Of a stretch of DNA of 64,000 nt, positions 26,603 to 34,806 are shown in pieces. A model generated the notes under the pieces. It was not told the DNA's origin. It made no database searches and was given only the letters and a program-made list of their open reading frames with translations. The position numbers and the translations under genes are program-made. Within the stretch, counting starts at the first letter, position 1, and each line of letters begins with the position of its first letter. The DNA comes from Xylanimonas allomyrinae (GTDB lineage: Bacteria; Actinomycetota; Actinomycetes; Actinomycetales; Cellulomonadaceae). The stretch covers positions 1,488,001 through 1,552,000 of the forward strand of contig NZ_CP035495.1 of NCBI RefSeq assembly GCF_004135345.1, given 5' to 3'.

Positions 26603-27172
26603 GTGTCCACGGTTCGCCTCTTCGTGCTCGACTCGCTCGTGCGCCACGGCCCCATGCACGGCCACCAGATGCGCGCCCTCGCCGACCAGGAGCACGTCGA
26701 CGACTGGACGGACATCACCGTCGGGTCGCTCTACGGCGCGCTCAAGCGCCTGGAGGCCGAGGGCCTGCTCGTCGCCGTCCGCACCGAACGCGAGGGCAAC
26801 TACCCGCCCCGGCGCGTGCTCGACATCACCGAGACCGGGCGCGCCGCGCTCGCCGAGCTGCACGCGGCGGCGCTCGCCGTCGTCGGGCTGCGGCCCGACC
26901 CCGTGGACTACGCCCTCGCCCGCCCCCAGCTCGACCAGCTCGACGACCTCGAGTCGGTGCTGACCGACCGGCTCGCCGAGCTCCGCGCGCAGCTCACCGC
27001 GCACACGGCTCACCTCGCCGCGGTCGACCAGTACCTCACCGTGGCCGAGCGCCTCACCCTCACGCACACGACCGACCGGCTGACCGCCGAGGTCGTCTTC
27101 CACGAGCGCATGCTCGCCGCCGCCCCCGCGATCGTCGCCGACGAGCGCACCCGGAAGGACCCCCATGTCTGA
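26603..27172 (+). CDS. PadR-family transcriptional regulator
   Basis: A 189-residue repressor with an N-terminal winged helix (LFVLDSLVRHGPMHGHQMRALA, then WTDITVGSLYGALKRLEAEGLL and the wing EGNYPPRRVLDITETGRAAL) and a C-terminal helical dimerisation domain (Vir_act_alpha_C type). GTG 26603 begins VSTVRL. It overlaps the downstream MFS exporter gene by eight bases. PadR-exporter pairs usually respond to the drug the exporter expels; the inducer here is unknown. Confidence 0.92.
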   Translation: MSTVRLFVLDSLVRHGPMHGHQMRALADQEHVDDWTDITVGSLYGALKRLEAEGLLVAVRTEREGNYPPRRVLDITETGRAALAELHAAALAVVGLRPDPVDYALARPQLDQLDDLESVLTDRLAELRAQLTAHTAHLAAVDQYLTVAERLTLTHTTDRLTAEVVFHERMLAAAPAIVADERTRKDPHV

Positions 27173-28622
27173 CATCACGACGACGCTGCCCTTCAGCGTC
27201 CCCCGGCGCACCTGGCTCTCGCTGTCGGTGCTGCTGCTCGGCGTCGCGATGGCGCTGCTCGACACGACCATCGTCAACGTCGCGCTGCCGACCATCCGCG
27301 AGAGCCTCTCCGCCTCGGAGTCCACGCTCTCGTGGATCATCTCGGGCTACGCGCTCGCGTTCGGGCTCGCGCTCATCCCCGCCGGGCGGATCGGCGACAG
27401 GTTCGGGCACGCGTGGATGTTCATCGGCGGCCTGGCGTGCTTCACGCTCGCGAGCCTGTGGTGCGGCCTGGCGACCGGCCCGACGTCGCTCATCGTGGCC
27501 CGCGTCGTCCAGGGCCTCGCCGGAGGCGCGTTCTTCCCCGCCGTCACGGCGCTCATCCAGCTCATGTTCCCCGGACCGCTGCGCGGACGCGCCTTCGCCG
27601 TCATGGGCGCCACCATCGGCTTCTCGACGGCGCTCGGGCCGATCGTCGGCGGCCTGCTCATCGAGGCGTTCGGCACGGGCGACGGCTGGCGCACCATCTT
27701 CTTCGTCAACCTGCCGTTCGGCGTGGTCGCCGTCACCGCAGCGATCTGGCTGCTGCCGCGCGTGGTCGCCGGGTCGCAGGCACGCGGCGTCGACGTGCTC
27801 GGGCTCGTGCTGCTGGCCGGCTCGCTCGTCGCGATCCTGGTGCCGCTCATCCAGGGCGAGGACGCCGGCTGGCCCCTGTGGACGTGGCTATCGATCGCGG
27901 GCGGAGTCGTGCTGCTCGCCGTCTTCGGACTGTGGGAGGTCGCCGTCACCCGGCGCGGTGGCACCCCGCTCGTGCCGCCGCGACTGTTCGCCCACGGGCA
28001 CTTCACCGGCGGCGTGATCCTCGCGCTGGTCTACTTTGCGGCGTTCACCAGCATCTTCTTCACCATCTCGATCCTGTGGCAGGCCGGGCTCGGGCACACC
28101 GCGCTGGAGTCCGGCCTCGTGTCGATCCCGTTCGCGATCGGGTCCATCATCGGCGCCTCGCAGAGCGACCGGCTCTCAGCCCGCCTGGGCCGCACCGTGC
28201 TCGTCGTCGGCACGGGCATGGTGGCCCTCGGGCTCGTCGCGGTGTGGGTCATCCTGCGCACCGTGGACGCCGCGGATCTCACGCACTGGATCCTGCTGCC
28301 CCCGCTCCTCGTGGCGGGCATCGGCTCGGGCATGTTCATCGCGCCCAACGCCCAGTTCATCGTCGCGACCGTCGACAGGTCCGAGGCGGGGGCGGCGTCG
28401 GGCGTCGTCGGGACGGCGCAGCGCGTCGGGTCCGCGGCCGGCATCGCCGTCATCGGCTCGGTGCTCTTCGGCTCGCTCGACTTCCCGCAGGGCCGGCCCA
28501 CGCCCGCCGTGGTCGCCGACGTCTTCACCCACGCGGCGGCGACGGCGATGGTCGTCTCCGCGGCGCTGGCGGTGCTGGCGTTCGCCCTGGTGTTCGCCCT
28601 CCCGAAGCAGGTCACGCACTGA
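27165..28622 (+). CDS. MFS drug exporter, DHA2 (14-helix) family
   Basis: A 485-residue proton-driven exporter. The motif LDTTIVNVALPTI at the end of helix 1 and the GRIGDRFGHAWMF loop between helices 2 and 3 mark the DHA2 (EmrB/QacA) family, and about 14 helices can be traced. GGAAGG lies upstream of the ATG. It is translationally overlapped with the PadR regulator, so expression is presumably tied to PadR derepression. The substrate cannot be deduced. Transcription ends at the strong hairpin overlapping its stop codon. Confidence 0.93.
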   Translation: MSDITTTLPFSVPRRTWLSLSVLLLGVAMALLDTTIVNVALPTIRESLSASESTLSWIISGYALAFGLALIPAGRIGDRFGHAWMFIGGLACFTLASLWCGLATGPTSLIVARVVQGLAGGAFFPAVTALIQLMFPGPLRGRAFAVMGATIGFSTALGPIVGGLLIEAFGTGDGWRTIFFVNLPFGVVAVTAAIWLLPRVVAGSQARGVDVLGLVLLAGSLVAILVPLIQGEDAGWPLWTWLSIAGGVVLLAVFGLWEVAVTRRGGTPLVPPRLFAHGHFTGGVILALVYFAAFTSIFFTISILWQAGLGHTALESGLVSIPFAIGSIIGASQSDRLSARLGRTVLVVGTGMVALGLVAVWVILRTVDAADLTHWILLPPLLVAGIGSGMFIAPNAQFIVATVDRSEAGAASGVVGTAQRVGSAAGIAVIGSVLFGSLDFPQGRPTPAVVADVFTHAAATAMVVSAALAVLAFALVFALPKQVTH

Positions 28623-28658
28623 CCTCGCCCGGTAGTGCCGGGGCGAGGTCAGTGCGTG
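28613..28658. terminator. Strong bidirectional terminator between MFS exporter and glyS
   Basis: An 18-bp perfect stem (28613-28630 paired with 28641-28658; core TGACCTCGCCC / GGGCGAGGTCA) with a 10-base loop. It contains the MFS stop codon (28620-28622) and sits 11 bases before the glyS stop on the other strand, so it can end both converging transcripts. Confidence 0.85.
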
Positions 28659-28668
28659 CGGCGGCGGG

Positions 28669-30069
28669 TCAGGCGCCCAGCAGGTGGGTCGCCAGGTAGG
28701 AGGCGACCTTGTCGAGGGCGATGCGCTCCTGGGTCATCGTGTCGCGGTGGCGCACCGTGACGGCCTGGTCCTCCAGGGTGTCGAAGTCGACCGTGACGCA
28801 GAACGGGGTGCCGATCTCGTCCTGGCGGCGGTAGCGCTTGCCGATGGCCTGCGTGACGTCGTAATCGACGTTCCAGTGCTGGCGCAGCTCGGCAGCGAGC
28901 TTCTCCGACACCGGCAGGAGGTCGGCCGACTTGGACAGCGGCAGCACCGCGGCCTTGACCGGGGCCAGGCGCGGGTCGAGGTGCAGCACGGTGCGCTTGT
29001 CGACACCGCCCTTGGTGTTGGGCGCCTCGTCCTCGTCGTACGCCTCGATGAGGAAGGCCATGAGGCTGCGGGTGAGACCCGCGGCCGGCTCGATGACGTA
29101 CGGGTAGTACTTCTCGTTCGTCACCGGGTCGCGGTACATCAGGTCCTTGCCGCTGTGCTCCGAGTGCGTCTTGAGGTCGAAGTCGGTGCGGTTGGCGATG
29201 CCTTCGAGCTCACCCCACTCCGAGCCCTGGAAGCCGAACCGGTACTCGATGTCGACCGTCCGGGTCGAGTAGTGCGACAGCTTCTCCTGCGGGTGCTCGT
29301 ACTGCCGCAGGTTCTCGGGGTCGATGCCCAGGCCCGTGTACCAGGCGGTCCGCTGGTCGATCCAGTACTGGTGCCACTCGGCGTCGGTGCCGGGCACCAC
29401 GAAGAACTCCATCTCCATCTGCTCGAACTCGCGCGTGCGGAAGATGAAGTTGCCGGGCGTGATCTCGTTGCGGAACGACTTGCCGATCTGCGCGATGCCG
29501 AACGGCGGCTTGCTGCGCGAGGCCGCGGCCACGTTCTGGAAGTTGACGAAGATGCCCTGCGCGGTCTCGGGGCGCAGGTAGTGCAGCCCGGACTCGTCCT
29601 CGACGGGGCCGAGGTACGTCTTGAGCATCATGTTGAAGTCGCGCGGCTCGGTCCACTGGCCGCGCGTGCCGCAGTTGGGGCACGCGATCGTGTCGAGTGC
29701 CACCTCGTCCGGGTTGTCCAGACCCTTCTTCTCGGCGACGGCCTCCTGCATCTGGTCGACGCGGAAGCGCTTGTGGCACGAGAGGCACTCGGTCAGCGGG
29801 TCGGTGAACACGCCGACGTGGCCCGAGGCGACCCACACCTGGCGCGGCAGGATCACCGAGGAGTCGAGGCCGACGACGTCGTCGCGCCGCGTCATGGCCT
29901 TCCACCACTGCCGCTTGATGTTCTCCTTGAGCTCGACGCCGAGGGGTCCGTAGTCCCACGCGGAGCGCGTGCCTCCGTAGATCTCGCCCGAGGGGAACAC
30001 GAAGCCCCGGCGCTTGGCGAGGGAGACGACGGCGTCGAGACGGGCGGTAGCGGACTGCGCAGCGGCCAC
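28669..30069 (-). CDS. glyS: Glycyl-tRNA synthetase (alpha2 type)
   Basis: A 466-residue class II synthetase charging tRNA-Gly. Visible are [23 protein letters not shown] at the N-terminus, a CxxC...CxxC zinc-like insertion (CLSCHKRF and CPNCGTRG), motif 2 ([25 protein letters not shown]) and motif 3 ([10 protein letters not shown]). GTG 30069 has AGGAG seven bases upstream and is preferred to an upstream start at 30117. A small hairpin (CCGCCGG/CCGGCGG, 30091-30109) lies in the leader. The 5' gap of 177 bases to znuA is too short for a T-box plus two promoters, and I see none. Confidence 0.97.
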   Translation of the reverse strand: MAAAQSATARLDAVVSLAKRRGFVFPSGEIYGGTRSAWDYGPLGVELKENIKRQWWKAMTRRDDVVGLDSSVILPRQVWVASGHVGVFTDPLTECLSCHKRFRVDQMQEAVAEKKGLDNPDEVALDTIACPNCGTRGQWTEPRDFNMMLKTYLGPVEDESGLHYLRPETAQGIFVNFQNVAAASRSKPPFGIAQIGKSFRNEITPGNFIFRTREFEQMEMEFFVVPGTDAEWHQYWIDQRTAWYTGLGIDPENLRQYEHPQEKLSHYSTRTVDIEYRFGFQGSEWGELEGIANRTDFDLKTHSEHSGKDLMYRDPVTNEKYYPYVIEPAAGLTRSLMAFLIEAYDEDEAPNTKGGVDKRTVLHLDPRLAPVKAAVLPLSKSADLLPVSEKLAAELRQHWNVDYDVTQAIGKRYRRQDEIGTPFCVTVDFDTLEDQAVTVRHRDTMTQERIALDKVASYLATHLLGA

Positions 30070-30209
30070 GTGATCACTCCTGGAGGTCGGCCGCCGGTGG
30101 CTCCGGCGGACGGGCACGATGACGCCGGTCGGCGTCGGCGCCCCAGCCTACGTCCCGCCCGGCAGCGACGCGGCGCGCCCGCCGCCGGGGCGCGCTCGGC
30201 GCCCCGGAG

Positions 30210-30247
30210 TTGACAATCATTCTCACATCTCCTGAAAATCATTCTCA
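30210..30247 (+). promoter_or_regulatory. znuA promoter with two tandem Zur boxes
   Basis: Two near-identical boxes, TGACAATCATTCTCA (30211-30225) and TGAAAATCATTCTCA (30233-30247), match the actinobacterial Zur motif (TGAAAATGATTTTCA type). TTGACA (30210-30215) and GAAAAT (30234-30239), 18 bases apart, make a promoter whose start would fall at or one base before the znuA ATG (30247). Each box covers one promoter element, so zinc-loaded Zur would block polymerase. Confidence 0.85.
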
Positions 30248-31431
30248 TGCACCTGCGACGTACCGCTGCCCTGGCGGCCACTGCCGTCCTCGTCCCGCTC
30301 GCCCTGACGGGCTGCGCCACGACCCCGAGCGCCGACGACGCCGACGGGCGCGTCCAGGTGCTCGCCTCGTTCTACCCGCTGCAGTTCGTCGCCGAGCAGG
30401 TGGGCGGCGACCTCGTCGACGTCCAGAACCTCACGCCGCCCGCGGCCGACCCGCACGACCTCGAGCTCTCCCCCGCCCGCTCCCGCGAGATCGGCCAGGC
30501 CGACGTCGTCGTGTTCCTGTCCGGCTTCCAGCCCGCCGTCGACGACGCGATCGCACAGCGCCAGCCCGAGAACGTCGTCGACGCCGCCGACCACGTGACG
30601 CTCCTGTCGGCGTCCGTCACGGGCGGGGACCAGGCCCACAGCCACGACCACGAGGCGGACGAGGCGGACCACGCACACGACGACGCCGAGGCCGATCACG
30701 ACCACGAGGCGGACACCGGCGCGACGGACGACCACGCCGACCACGACCACGCGACGGACGACCACGACCACGCGACGGACGACCACGACCACGCGACGGA
30801 CGAGGCCGCGACGGACGAGGCCGCGACCGACGACCACGCGACGGACGGCGACGCAACCGACGACCACGCGGCCGACGACCACGCCGACCACGACGACATG
30901 TCCGGCAACGACCCGCACTTCTGGCTCGACCCGACGCTGCTCGCCCAGCTCGCCGACCCCGTCGCCGACGCGCTCACCAAGGCCGACCCCGGCAGCGCCG
31001 AGACGTTCGCCGCCAACGCCGCCGCCCTCCGGGACCGGCTCGCCGACCTCGACCAGGAGCTCGCGGAGGGCCTGGCCCCGTTCAAGGGCGCGACGCTCAT
31101 CACGAACCACACCGCGTTCGGATACCTCGCACAGCGCTATGGTCTGGAGCAGGTCGGCATCACCGGCCTCGACCACAACACCGAGCCGTCACCGGCCCGC
31201 CTGCGTGAGATCGGTCAGATCGCGCGCGACCACAACGTCTCGACGCTGTTCTACGAGACACTGGTGAGCCCGCGCGTGGTGCAGACCCTCGCGTCGGACC
31301 AGGGACTGAAGTCCGCCGTCCTCGACACGCTGGAGGGCCTGAACCAGCAGAGCCTCGACGCGGGCGACGATTTCATCTCGATCATGCAGCGCAACCTCCA
31401 GATCCTCCAGGAAGGACTCGTGGCCCCGTGA
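30247..31431 (+). CDS. znuA: Zinc ABC transporter substrate-binding lipoprotein ZnuA with long His/Asp-rich loop
   Basis: A 394-residue cluster A-I metal-binding protein. The lipobox is LTGC (Cys about 22). Metal-site histidines are expected in PHDLEL, DPHFWLDP, TNHTAFGYL and the Asp region near FYETLVSP. Between about residues 125 and 218 lies an unusually long loop built of Asp, His and Ala with some 18 histidines. It is encoded partly by 21-bp tandem repeats (30751-30792) and 15-bp repeats (30793-30822). Such loops bind extra zinc in ZnuA proteins. No ribosome site precedes the ATG, consistent with a leaderless message. Confidence 0.95.
   Translation: MHLRRTAALAATAVLVPLALTGCATTPSADDADGRVQVLASFYPLQFVAEQVGGDLVDVQNLTPPAADPHDLELSPARSREIGQADVVVFLSGFQPAVDDAIAQRQPENVVDAADHVTLLSASVTGGDQAHSHDHEADEADHAHDDAEADHDHEADTGATDDHADHDHATDDHDHATDDHDHATDEAATDEAATDDHATDGDATDDHAADDHADHDDMSGNDPHFWLDPTLLAQLADPVADALTKADPGSAETFAANAAALRDRLADLDQELAEGLAPFKGATLITNHTAFGYLAQRYGLEQVGITGLDHNTEPSPARLREIGQIARDHNVSTLFYETLVSPRVVQTLASDQGLKSAVLDTLEGLNQQSLDAGDDFISIMQRNLQILQEGLVAP
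30751..30822 (+). repeat. Tandem coding repeats in the znuA metal-binding loop
   Basis: Two exact 21-bp units (30751-30771 and 30772-30792), each encoding ATDDHDH, are followed by two exact 15-bp units (30793-30807 and 30808-30822) encoding ATDEA. Units start with GCGACGGACGA in both sets. All keep the reading frame, so loop length can change by slippage without loss of function. Confidence 0.9.
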
Positions 31432-32402
31432 GCCCACATCCTCCACAGTCCGGAGGGCTCGGCCGCACCCGCGCGGCCGAGCCCTCCGGGCCTTCCGCGG
31501 GCGGCAGCACGGGCGGCGCCGACGGCAGCCACGCCGACGGCGCCCGTGCCGACGTCGTGATCGCCGCCGCGGGCGTGCACGTCCGGCTCGGCACCAGCCA
31601 CGTGCTGCGCGGCGTCGACCTGACGGTGCGTCGCGGCGAGGTCGTCGCCCTGCTCGGCGCGAACGGGTCGGGCAAGTCGACGCTCGTGCGGACGCTCGTG
31701 GGCGTGCTCACGCCCGCGGCGGGCACGGTGCGACTGCCCGGTGCGGCCCGTGTCGGCTACGTGCCGCAGCGCGTCTCGGCGGCCGGCGGCCTGCCCGCGA
31801 CGGCGGCCGAGGTCGTCGCCTCGGGCCTGCTGCGTCCCGGCCGGCTGCGCCTGCCGCGCGGGTGGCGGGCGCAGGTCGCCGAGGCGCTCGCGCAGGTCGG
31901 TCTGGGCGAGCGCGGCAACGTGGCCACCAACCACCTCTCGGGCGGCCAGCAGCAGCGTGTGCTCATCGCACGCGCCCTGGTGCGCAAGCCCGATGTGCTG
32001 GTGCTCGACGAGCCCGTCGCCGGCGTCGACCAGCCCTCGCAGGAGCAGTTCGCGGCGACCATGACACGCCTCGTCGCGCAGGGCATCACCGTGCTGGTGG
32101 TGCTGCACGAGCTCGGCGAGCTCGCCCCCCTCGTGACGCGCGCCGTCGTGCTGCGGCACGGGCGCGTGGTGCACGACGGCGCCCCGCCCCGTCCGCGGGC
32201 GGGGCACGCGGACGCCGGCCACGACCACGTGCACCCGCACGCCGACGGCATGGTGCCGCTCGACAGCATCGAGACCGGCTTCGCCGGGATCGAGGACGCG
32301 ACCGCGGCCCTGACCGAGCACGGCGACCCCGACGTCGCACCGCGTGCCGTGCGCCCGCAGCGGGCGCTGAGCCACGCCTGCCCAGAGATCACGGAGGAGT
32401 GA
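31428..32402 (+). CDS. znuC: Zinc ABC transporter ATP-binding protein ZnuC
   Basis: ATPase of the zinc importer. It shows Walker A GANGSGKST, Q-loop YVPQRV, signature LSGGQQQR, Walker B VLVLDEPVAGVD and H-loop VLHELGEL. The C-terminal extension has a short His-rich stretch (GHDHVHPHADG). The GTG at 31428 overlaps the znuA stop, but the first ~42 residues are low-complexity Gly/Ser/Ala and contain the hairpin. GTG 31557, just before the domain begins (VIAAAGVHVRLG), is a plausible alternative start without a clear ribosome site. The family and role are firm; the start is not. Confidence 0.92.
   Translation: MSPHPPQSGGLGRTRAAEPSGPSAGGSTGGADGSHADGARADVVIAAAGVHVRLGTSHVLRGVDLTVRRGEVVALLGANGSGKSTLVRTLVGVLTPAAGTVRLPGAARVGYVPQRVSAAGGLPATAAEVVASGLLRPGRLRLPRGWRAQVAEALAQVGLGERGNVATNHLSGGQQQRVLIARALVRKPDVLVLDEPVAGVDQPSQEQFAATMTRLVAQGITVLVVLHELGELAPLVTRAVVLRHGRVVHDGAPPRPRAGHADAGHDHVHPHADGMVPLDSIETGFAGIEDATAALTEHGDPDVAPRAVRPQRALSHACPEITEE
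31450..31489 (+). terminator. Hairpin between znuA and znuC
   Basis: A perfect 17-bp stem (CCGGAGGGCTCGGCCGC, 31450-31466, with its complement at 31473-31489) has a 6-base loop and begins 19 bases after the znuA stop. It lies inside the first codons of znuC if GTG 31428 is used. It probably attenuates transcription so that binding protein exceeds ATPase and permease. Confidence 0.75.
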
Positions 32403-33676
32403 TGGTCGCGGAACTGCAGATGATGCTGTCCGACACGCTCATGCAGCGCGCGCTGATCGCGGCGCTGCTCGTGGGCGCGGCCGCTCCCGTCGTGGGCACC
32501 TACCTGGTGCAGCGGCGCCTGTCGCTGCTGGGCGACGGCATCGGGCACATCGCGCTGACCGGTGTCGCGCTCGGCTGGCTGATCGGCTCGCTGCTCGGGC
32601 TGCGCCCGCACGACGTGCTGACCGTGCCGGGCGCCGTGGTCACCGCCGTCATCGGCTCGGTGCTCATCGAGGTGGTCCGCCGCCGCGGCCGCACGTCGGG
32701 TGACCTCGCGCTCGCGCTCATGTTCTACGGCGGCGTCGCGGGCGGCGTGCTCATCATCGGCATCGCCGGCGGCACGTCGGGCAACCTCATGGCGTACCTG
32801 TTCGGCTCGATCTCGACGGTGTCCACCACGGACCTGTGGCTGACGGTCGTGCTGTCGCTCATCATCCTGGCCGTCGGGATCGGGCTGCGCACCGCGCTGT
32901 TCGCGGTGAGCCACGACGAGGAGTTCGCCGTCGCGTCGGGCCTGCCGGTGTGGCTGCTCAACATGGCCGTCGCGATCGTGTCGGCGCTCACCGTGACGGT
33001 CGCGATGCGCGTGGTGGGGCTGCTGCTGGTGTCGGCGCTCATGATCGTGCCGGTCGCCGTCGCGCAGCAGCTCACGCACTCGTTCCGGCGCACGATGCTC
33101 GTGGCGTCGGTGGTGGGCGTCGTCGTGTGCGTCGTCGGGCTGAGCATCACGTACTGGCACAACGTGTCACCGGGCGCGACCATCGTCGTGCTCGCCATCG
33201 GGGTGTACCTCGCGGCGTCGCTGTTCCGGCCGCTGCTGCACCGGCGCGGGGCGCTCGCCCCGCACGACCCGCACCCCGACATCCCCGACGACGTCGCCGT
33301 CGCCGTCTCCCCCAGGAGGGCGTGTGAGCACCACCCAGCACGGGCCCGTCCGCATGACGCGACAGCGCGCGGCCGTGGCCGACGCGCTGCGCAGCGCCGA
33401 CGAGTTCCGCAGCGCGCAGCAGCTTCACGAGGTGCTGCGCGCCCGCGGCGACACGGTCGGGCTCGCCACCGTGTACCGCACGTTGCAGACGCTGGTCGAC
33501 GGCGGCGACGTCGACGTGCTGCGCACCGACGACGGCGAGGCGGTGTACCGGTGGTGCGCGCGCAGCGAGCACCACCACCACCTGGTGTGCCGGGCGTGCG
33601 GGCGCACCGTCGAGATCGACGGGCCGACGGTCGAGGCGTGGGCCGCGATGGTCGGCACCGAGCACGGGTTCAGTGA
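32402..33676 (+). CDS. znuB: Zinc ABC transporter permease ZnuB, with an apparent 3' frameshift
   Basis: Membrane subunit of the zinc importer. About eight or nine helices run from ALIAALLVGAAAPVVGTYLV to ATIVVLAIGVYLAASLF, with the family stretches RRLSLLGDGIGHIALTGVALG and VGLLLVSALMIVPVAVAQQL. After about residue 303 the frame continues past the zur start into an Arg-rich out-of-frame tail ending at 33676 (424 residues; the family is usually near 280-300). Adding one C to the run at 33309-33313 gives VSPQEGV and a stop at 33325-33327, making a GTGA overlap with zur and a 308-residue protein. I take the short form to be the real one. Confidence 0.9.
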   Translation: MVAELQMMLSDTLMQRALIAALLVGAAAPVVGTYLVQRRLSLLGDGIGHIALTGVALGWLIGSLLGLRPHDVLTVPGAVVTAVIGSVLIEVVRRRGRTSGDLALALMFYGGVAGGVLIIGIAGGTSGNLMAYLFGSISTVSTTDLWLTVVLSLIILAVGIGLRTALFAVSHDEEFAVASGLPVWLLNMAVAIVSALTVTVAMRVVGLLLVSALMIVPVAVAQQLTHSFRRTMLVASVVGVVVCVVGLSITYWHNVSPGATIVVLAIGVYLAASLFRPLLHRRGALAPHDPHPDIPDDVAVAVSPRRACEHHPARARPHDATARGRGRRAAQRRRVPQRAAASRGAARPRRHGRARHRVPHVADAGRRRRRRRAAHRRRRGGVPVVRAQRAPPPPGVPGVRAHRRDRRADGRGVGRDGRHRARVQ

Positions 33677-33731
33677 CATAGAGCACACGGTCGAGCTGTG
33701 GGGGACGTGTCAGGCCTGCCGCGAGGCGTGA
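33324..33731 (+). CDS. zur: Fur-family zinc uptake regulator Zur
   Basis: A 135-residue Fur-family repressor. An N-terminal winged helix (MTRQRAAVADAL, SAQQLHEVL, LATVYRTLQTLVDGGDVD) is followed by the metal-binding dimer domain with HHHH (about 86-89), CRAC and CQAC, the latter two forming the structural zinc site. Its position at the end of znuABC and the two Zur boxes before znuA identify it as Zur rather than Fur. GTG 33324 has AGGAGG seven bases upstream. It would repress its own operon when zinc is plentiful. Confidence 0.95.
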   Translation: MSTTQHGPVRMTRQRAAVADALRSADEFRSAQQLHEVLRARGDTVGLATVYRTLQTLVDGGDVDVLRTDDGEAVYRWCARSEHHHHLVCRACGRTVEIDGPTVEAWAAMVGTEHGFSDIEHTVELWGTCQACREA

Positions 33732-33736
33732 GAAGG

Positions 33737-33753
33737 TTAGGTAATGCTTACCT
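33737..33753 (+). promoter_or_regulatory. DtxR/IdeR iron box overlapping the first FecCD start codon
   Basis: TTAGGTAATGCTTACCT contains the perfect dyad AGGTAA-TGC-TTACCT, the core of the DtxR/IdeR iron box. The start codon ATG (33744-33746) is at its centre, so an iron-loaded regulator would cover the translation start. It is six bases past the zur stop, switching the region from zinc to iron control. Confidence 0.85.
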
Positions 33754-34805
33754 CGTCGGCGGCTGGTCCGCCGATCACCGGTGAAGCCACGCCGCCGTCC
33801 GTCCACCAGCGCCGCGCGCGCTTCGTCGCCGTCCTCGTGGCCGCGCTCGCGCTGCTGGCCCTCGTCGTCGCCGCGAGCCTGCTGCTCGGCGTGCGCACCG
33901 TCGCACCGGGCCAGGTGTGGGCCGCCCTGCTGCCCGGCTCCACGGGCCACGACCCCGGCAACCCGGACCAGGCGGTCGTGCTTCAGCTGCGCGTGCCGCG
34001 CACCGTGCTGGGCCTGCTGGCCGGCCTCGCGCTCGGATGCGTCGGCACGGTCATCCAGGGCGTCACCCGCAACCCCATCGCCGACCCCGGCCTGCTGGGC
34101 ATCACGCCCGGCGCGTCGCTCGCCGTCGTCGCCGCGGTCTCGTTCCTCGGCGTGTCGACGCCGCTCGGATTCGTGTGGTTCGCCTTCGCCGGGGCGGCGC
34201 TGGCCGCCGTCGTCGTCTTCGCGATCGGGCACGCGCAGCCCGTGCGGCTGGCCCTCGTGGGCGCGGCCCTGACCGCGTTCGTCACGCCCGTCATCGCGCT
34301 GCTGCTGCTGCGCGACGTCCAGGCGTTCGACCAGTACCGCTTCTGGGCGGTCGGCTCGCTCGCGGCTCGTGGCCTCGACACGGTCGCCGCGCTGTGGCCG
34401 TTCCTCGCCGTCGGCGTCGTGCTCACCGCCCTGCTCGCGCCGCGCCTGACGCTGCTGTCCATGGGCGACGACGTCGCCGCGGCGCTCGGGCAGGACGTGC
34501 GGGTCACGCGCGGGCTGGCCGCGGTCGCGATCGTCGTGCTCGCCGGGACGGCGACCGCCTTCGCCGGGCCGATCGCCCTCGTCGGCCTCGTGGTCCCGCA
34601 CGCCGCCCGGCGCCTCGTCGGGTCCGACTACCGGCGCCTGACGCCCGTCGCGGCCGTGCTCGGCCCGGCGATGCTGCTCGGCGCCGACGTCGTGGGGCGC
34701 CTCGTCGTGCCGAACTCCGAGCTGGAGGCCGGCGTCGTCGCCGCGTTCGTCGGGGCACCGGTGCTGGTCGCCGTGGCGCGCGGCCGCTCCGTGGCGGGGG
34801 TGTGA
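33744..34805 (+). CDS. Iron-siderophore ABC transporter permease 1 (FecCD family)
   Basis: A 353-residue permease with about nine helices. Family landmarks are LRVPRTVLGLLAGLALGCVGTVIQGVTRNPIADPGLLGITPGAS and, near the end, GPIALVGLVVPHAARRLVG. Together with the next gene it forms the heterodimeric membrane part of a ferric-siderophore importer. The ATG at 33744 lies inside the iron box. GAAGG is 6-7 bases upstream but partly covered by the box. The stop is one base from the next start. Confidence 0.95.
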   Translation: MLTSSAAGPPITGEATPPSVHQRRARFVAVLVAALALLALVVAASLLLGVRTVAPGQVWAALLPGSTGHDPGNPDQAVVLQLRVPRTVLGLLAGLALGCVGTVIQGVTRNPIADPGLLGITPGASLAVVAAVSFLGVSTPLGFVWFAFAGAALAAVVVFAIGHAQPVRLALVGAALTAFVTPVIALLLLRDVQAFDQYRFWAVGSLAARGLDTVAALWPFLAVGVVLTALLAPRLTLLSMGDDVAAALGQDVRVTRGLAAVAIVVLAGTATAFAGPIALVGLVVPHAARRLVGSDYRRLTPVAAVLGPAMLLGADVVGRLVVPNSELEAGVVAAFVGAPVLVAVARGRSVAGV

Positions 34806-34806
34806 G

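Noticed and set aside
30070-30209. Possible T-box riboswitch for glyS
   Set aside because: The glyS leader is under 100 bases and must share the gap with the znuA promoter; I see a small hairpin but no T-box sequence or specifier loop.
30620-30905. Repeats resembling a CRISPR-like array
   Set aside because: The units are 21- and 15-bp in-frame coding repeats in znuA with no unique spacers and no cas genes.
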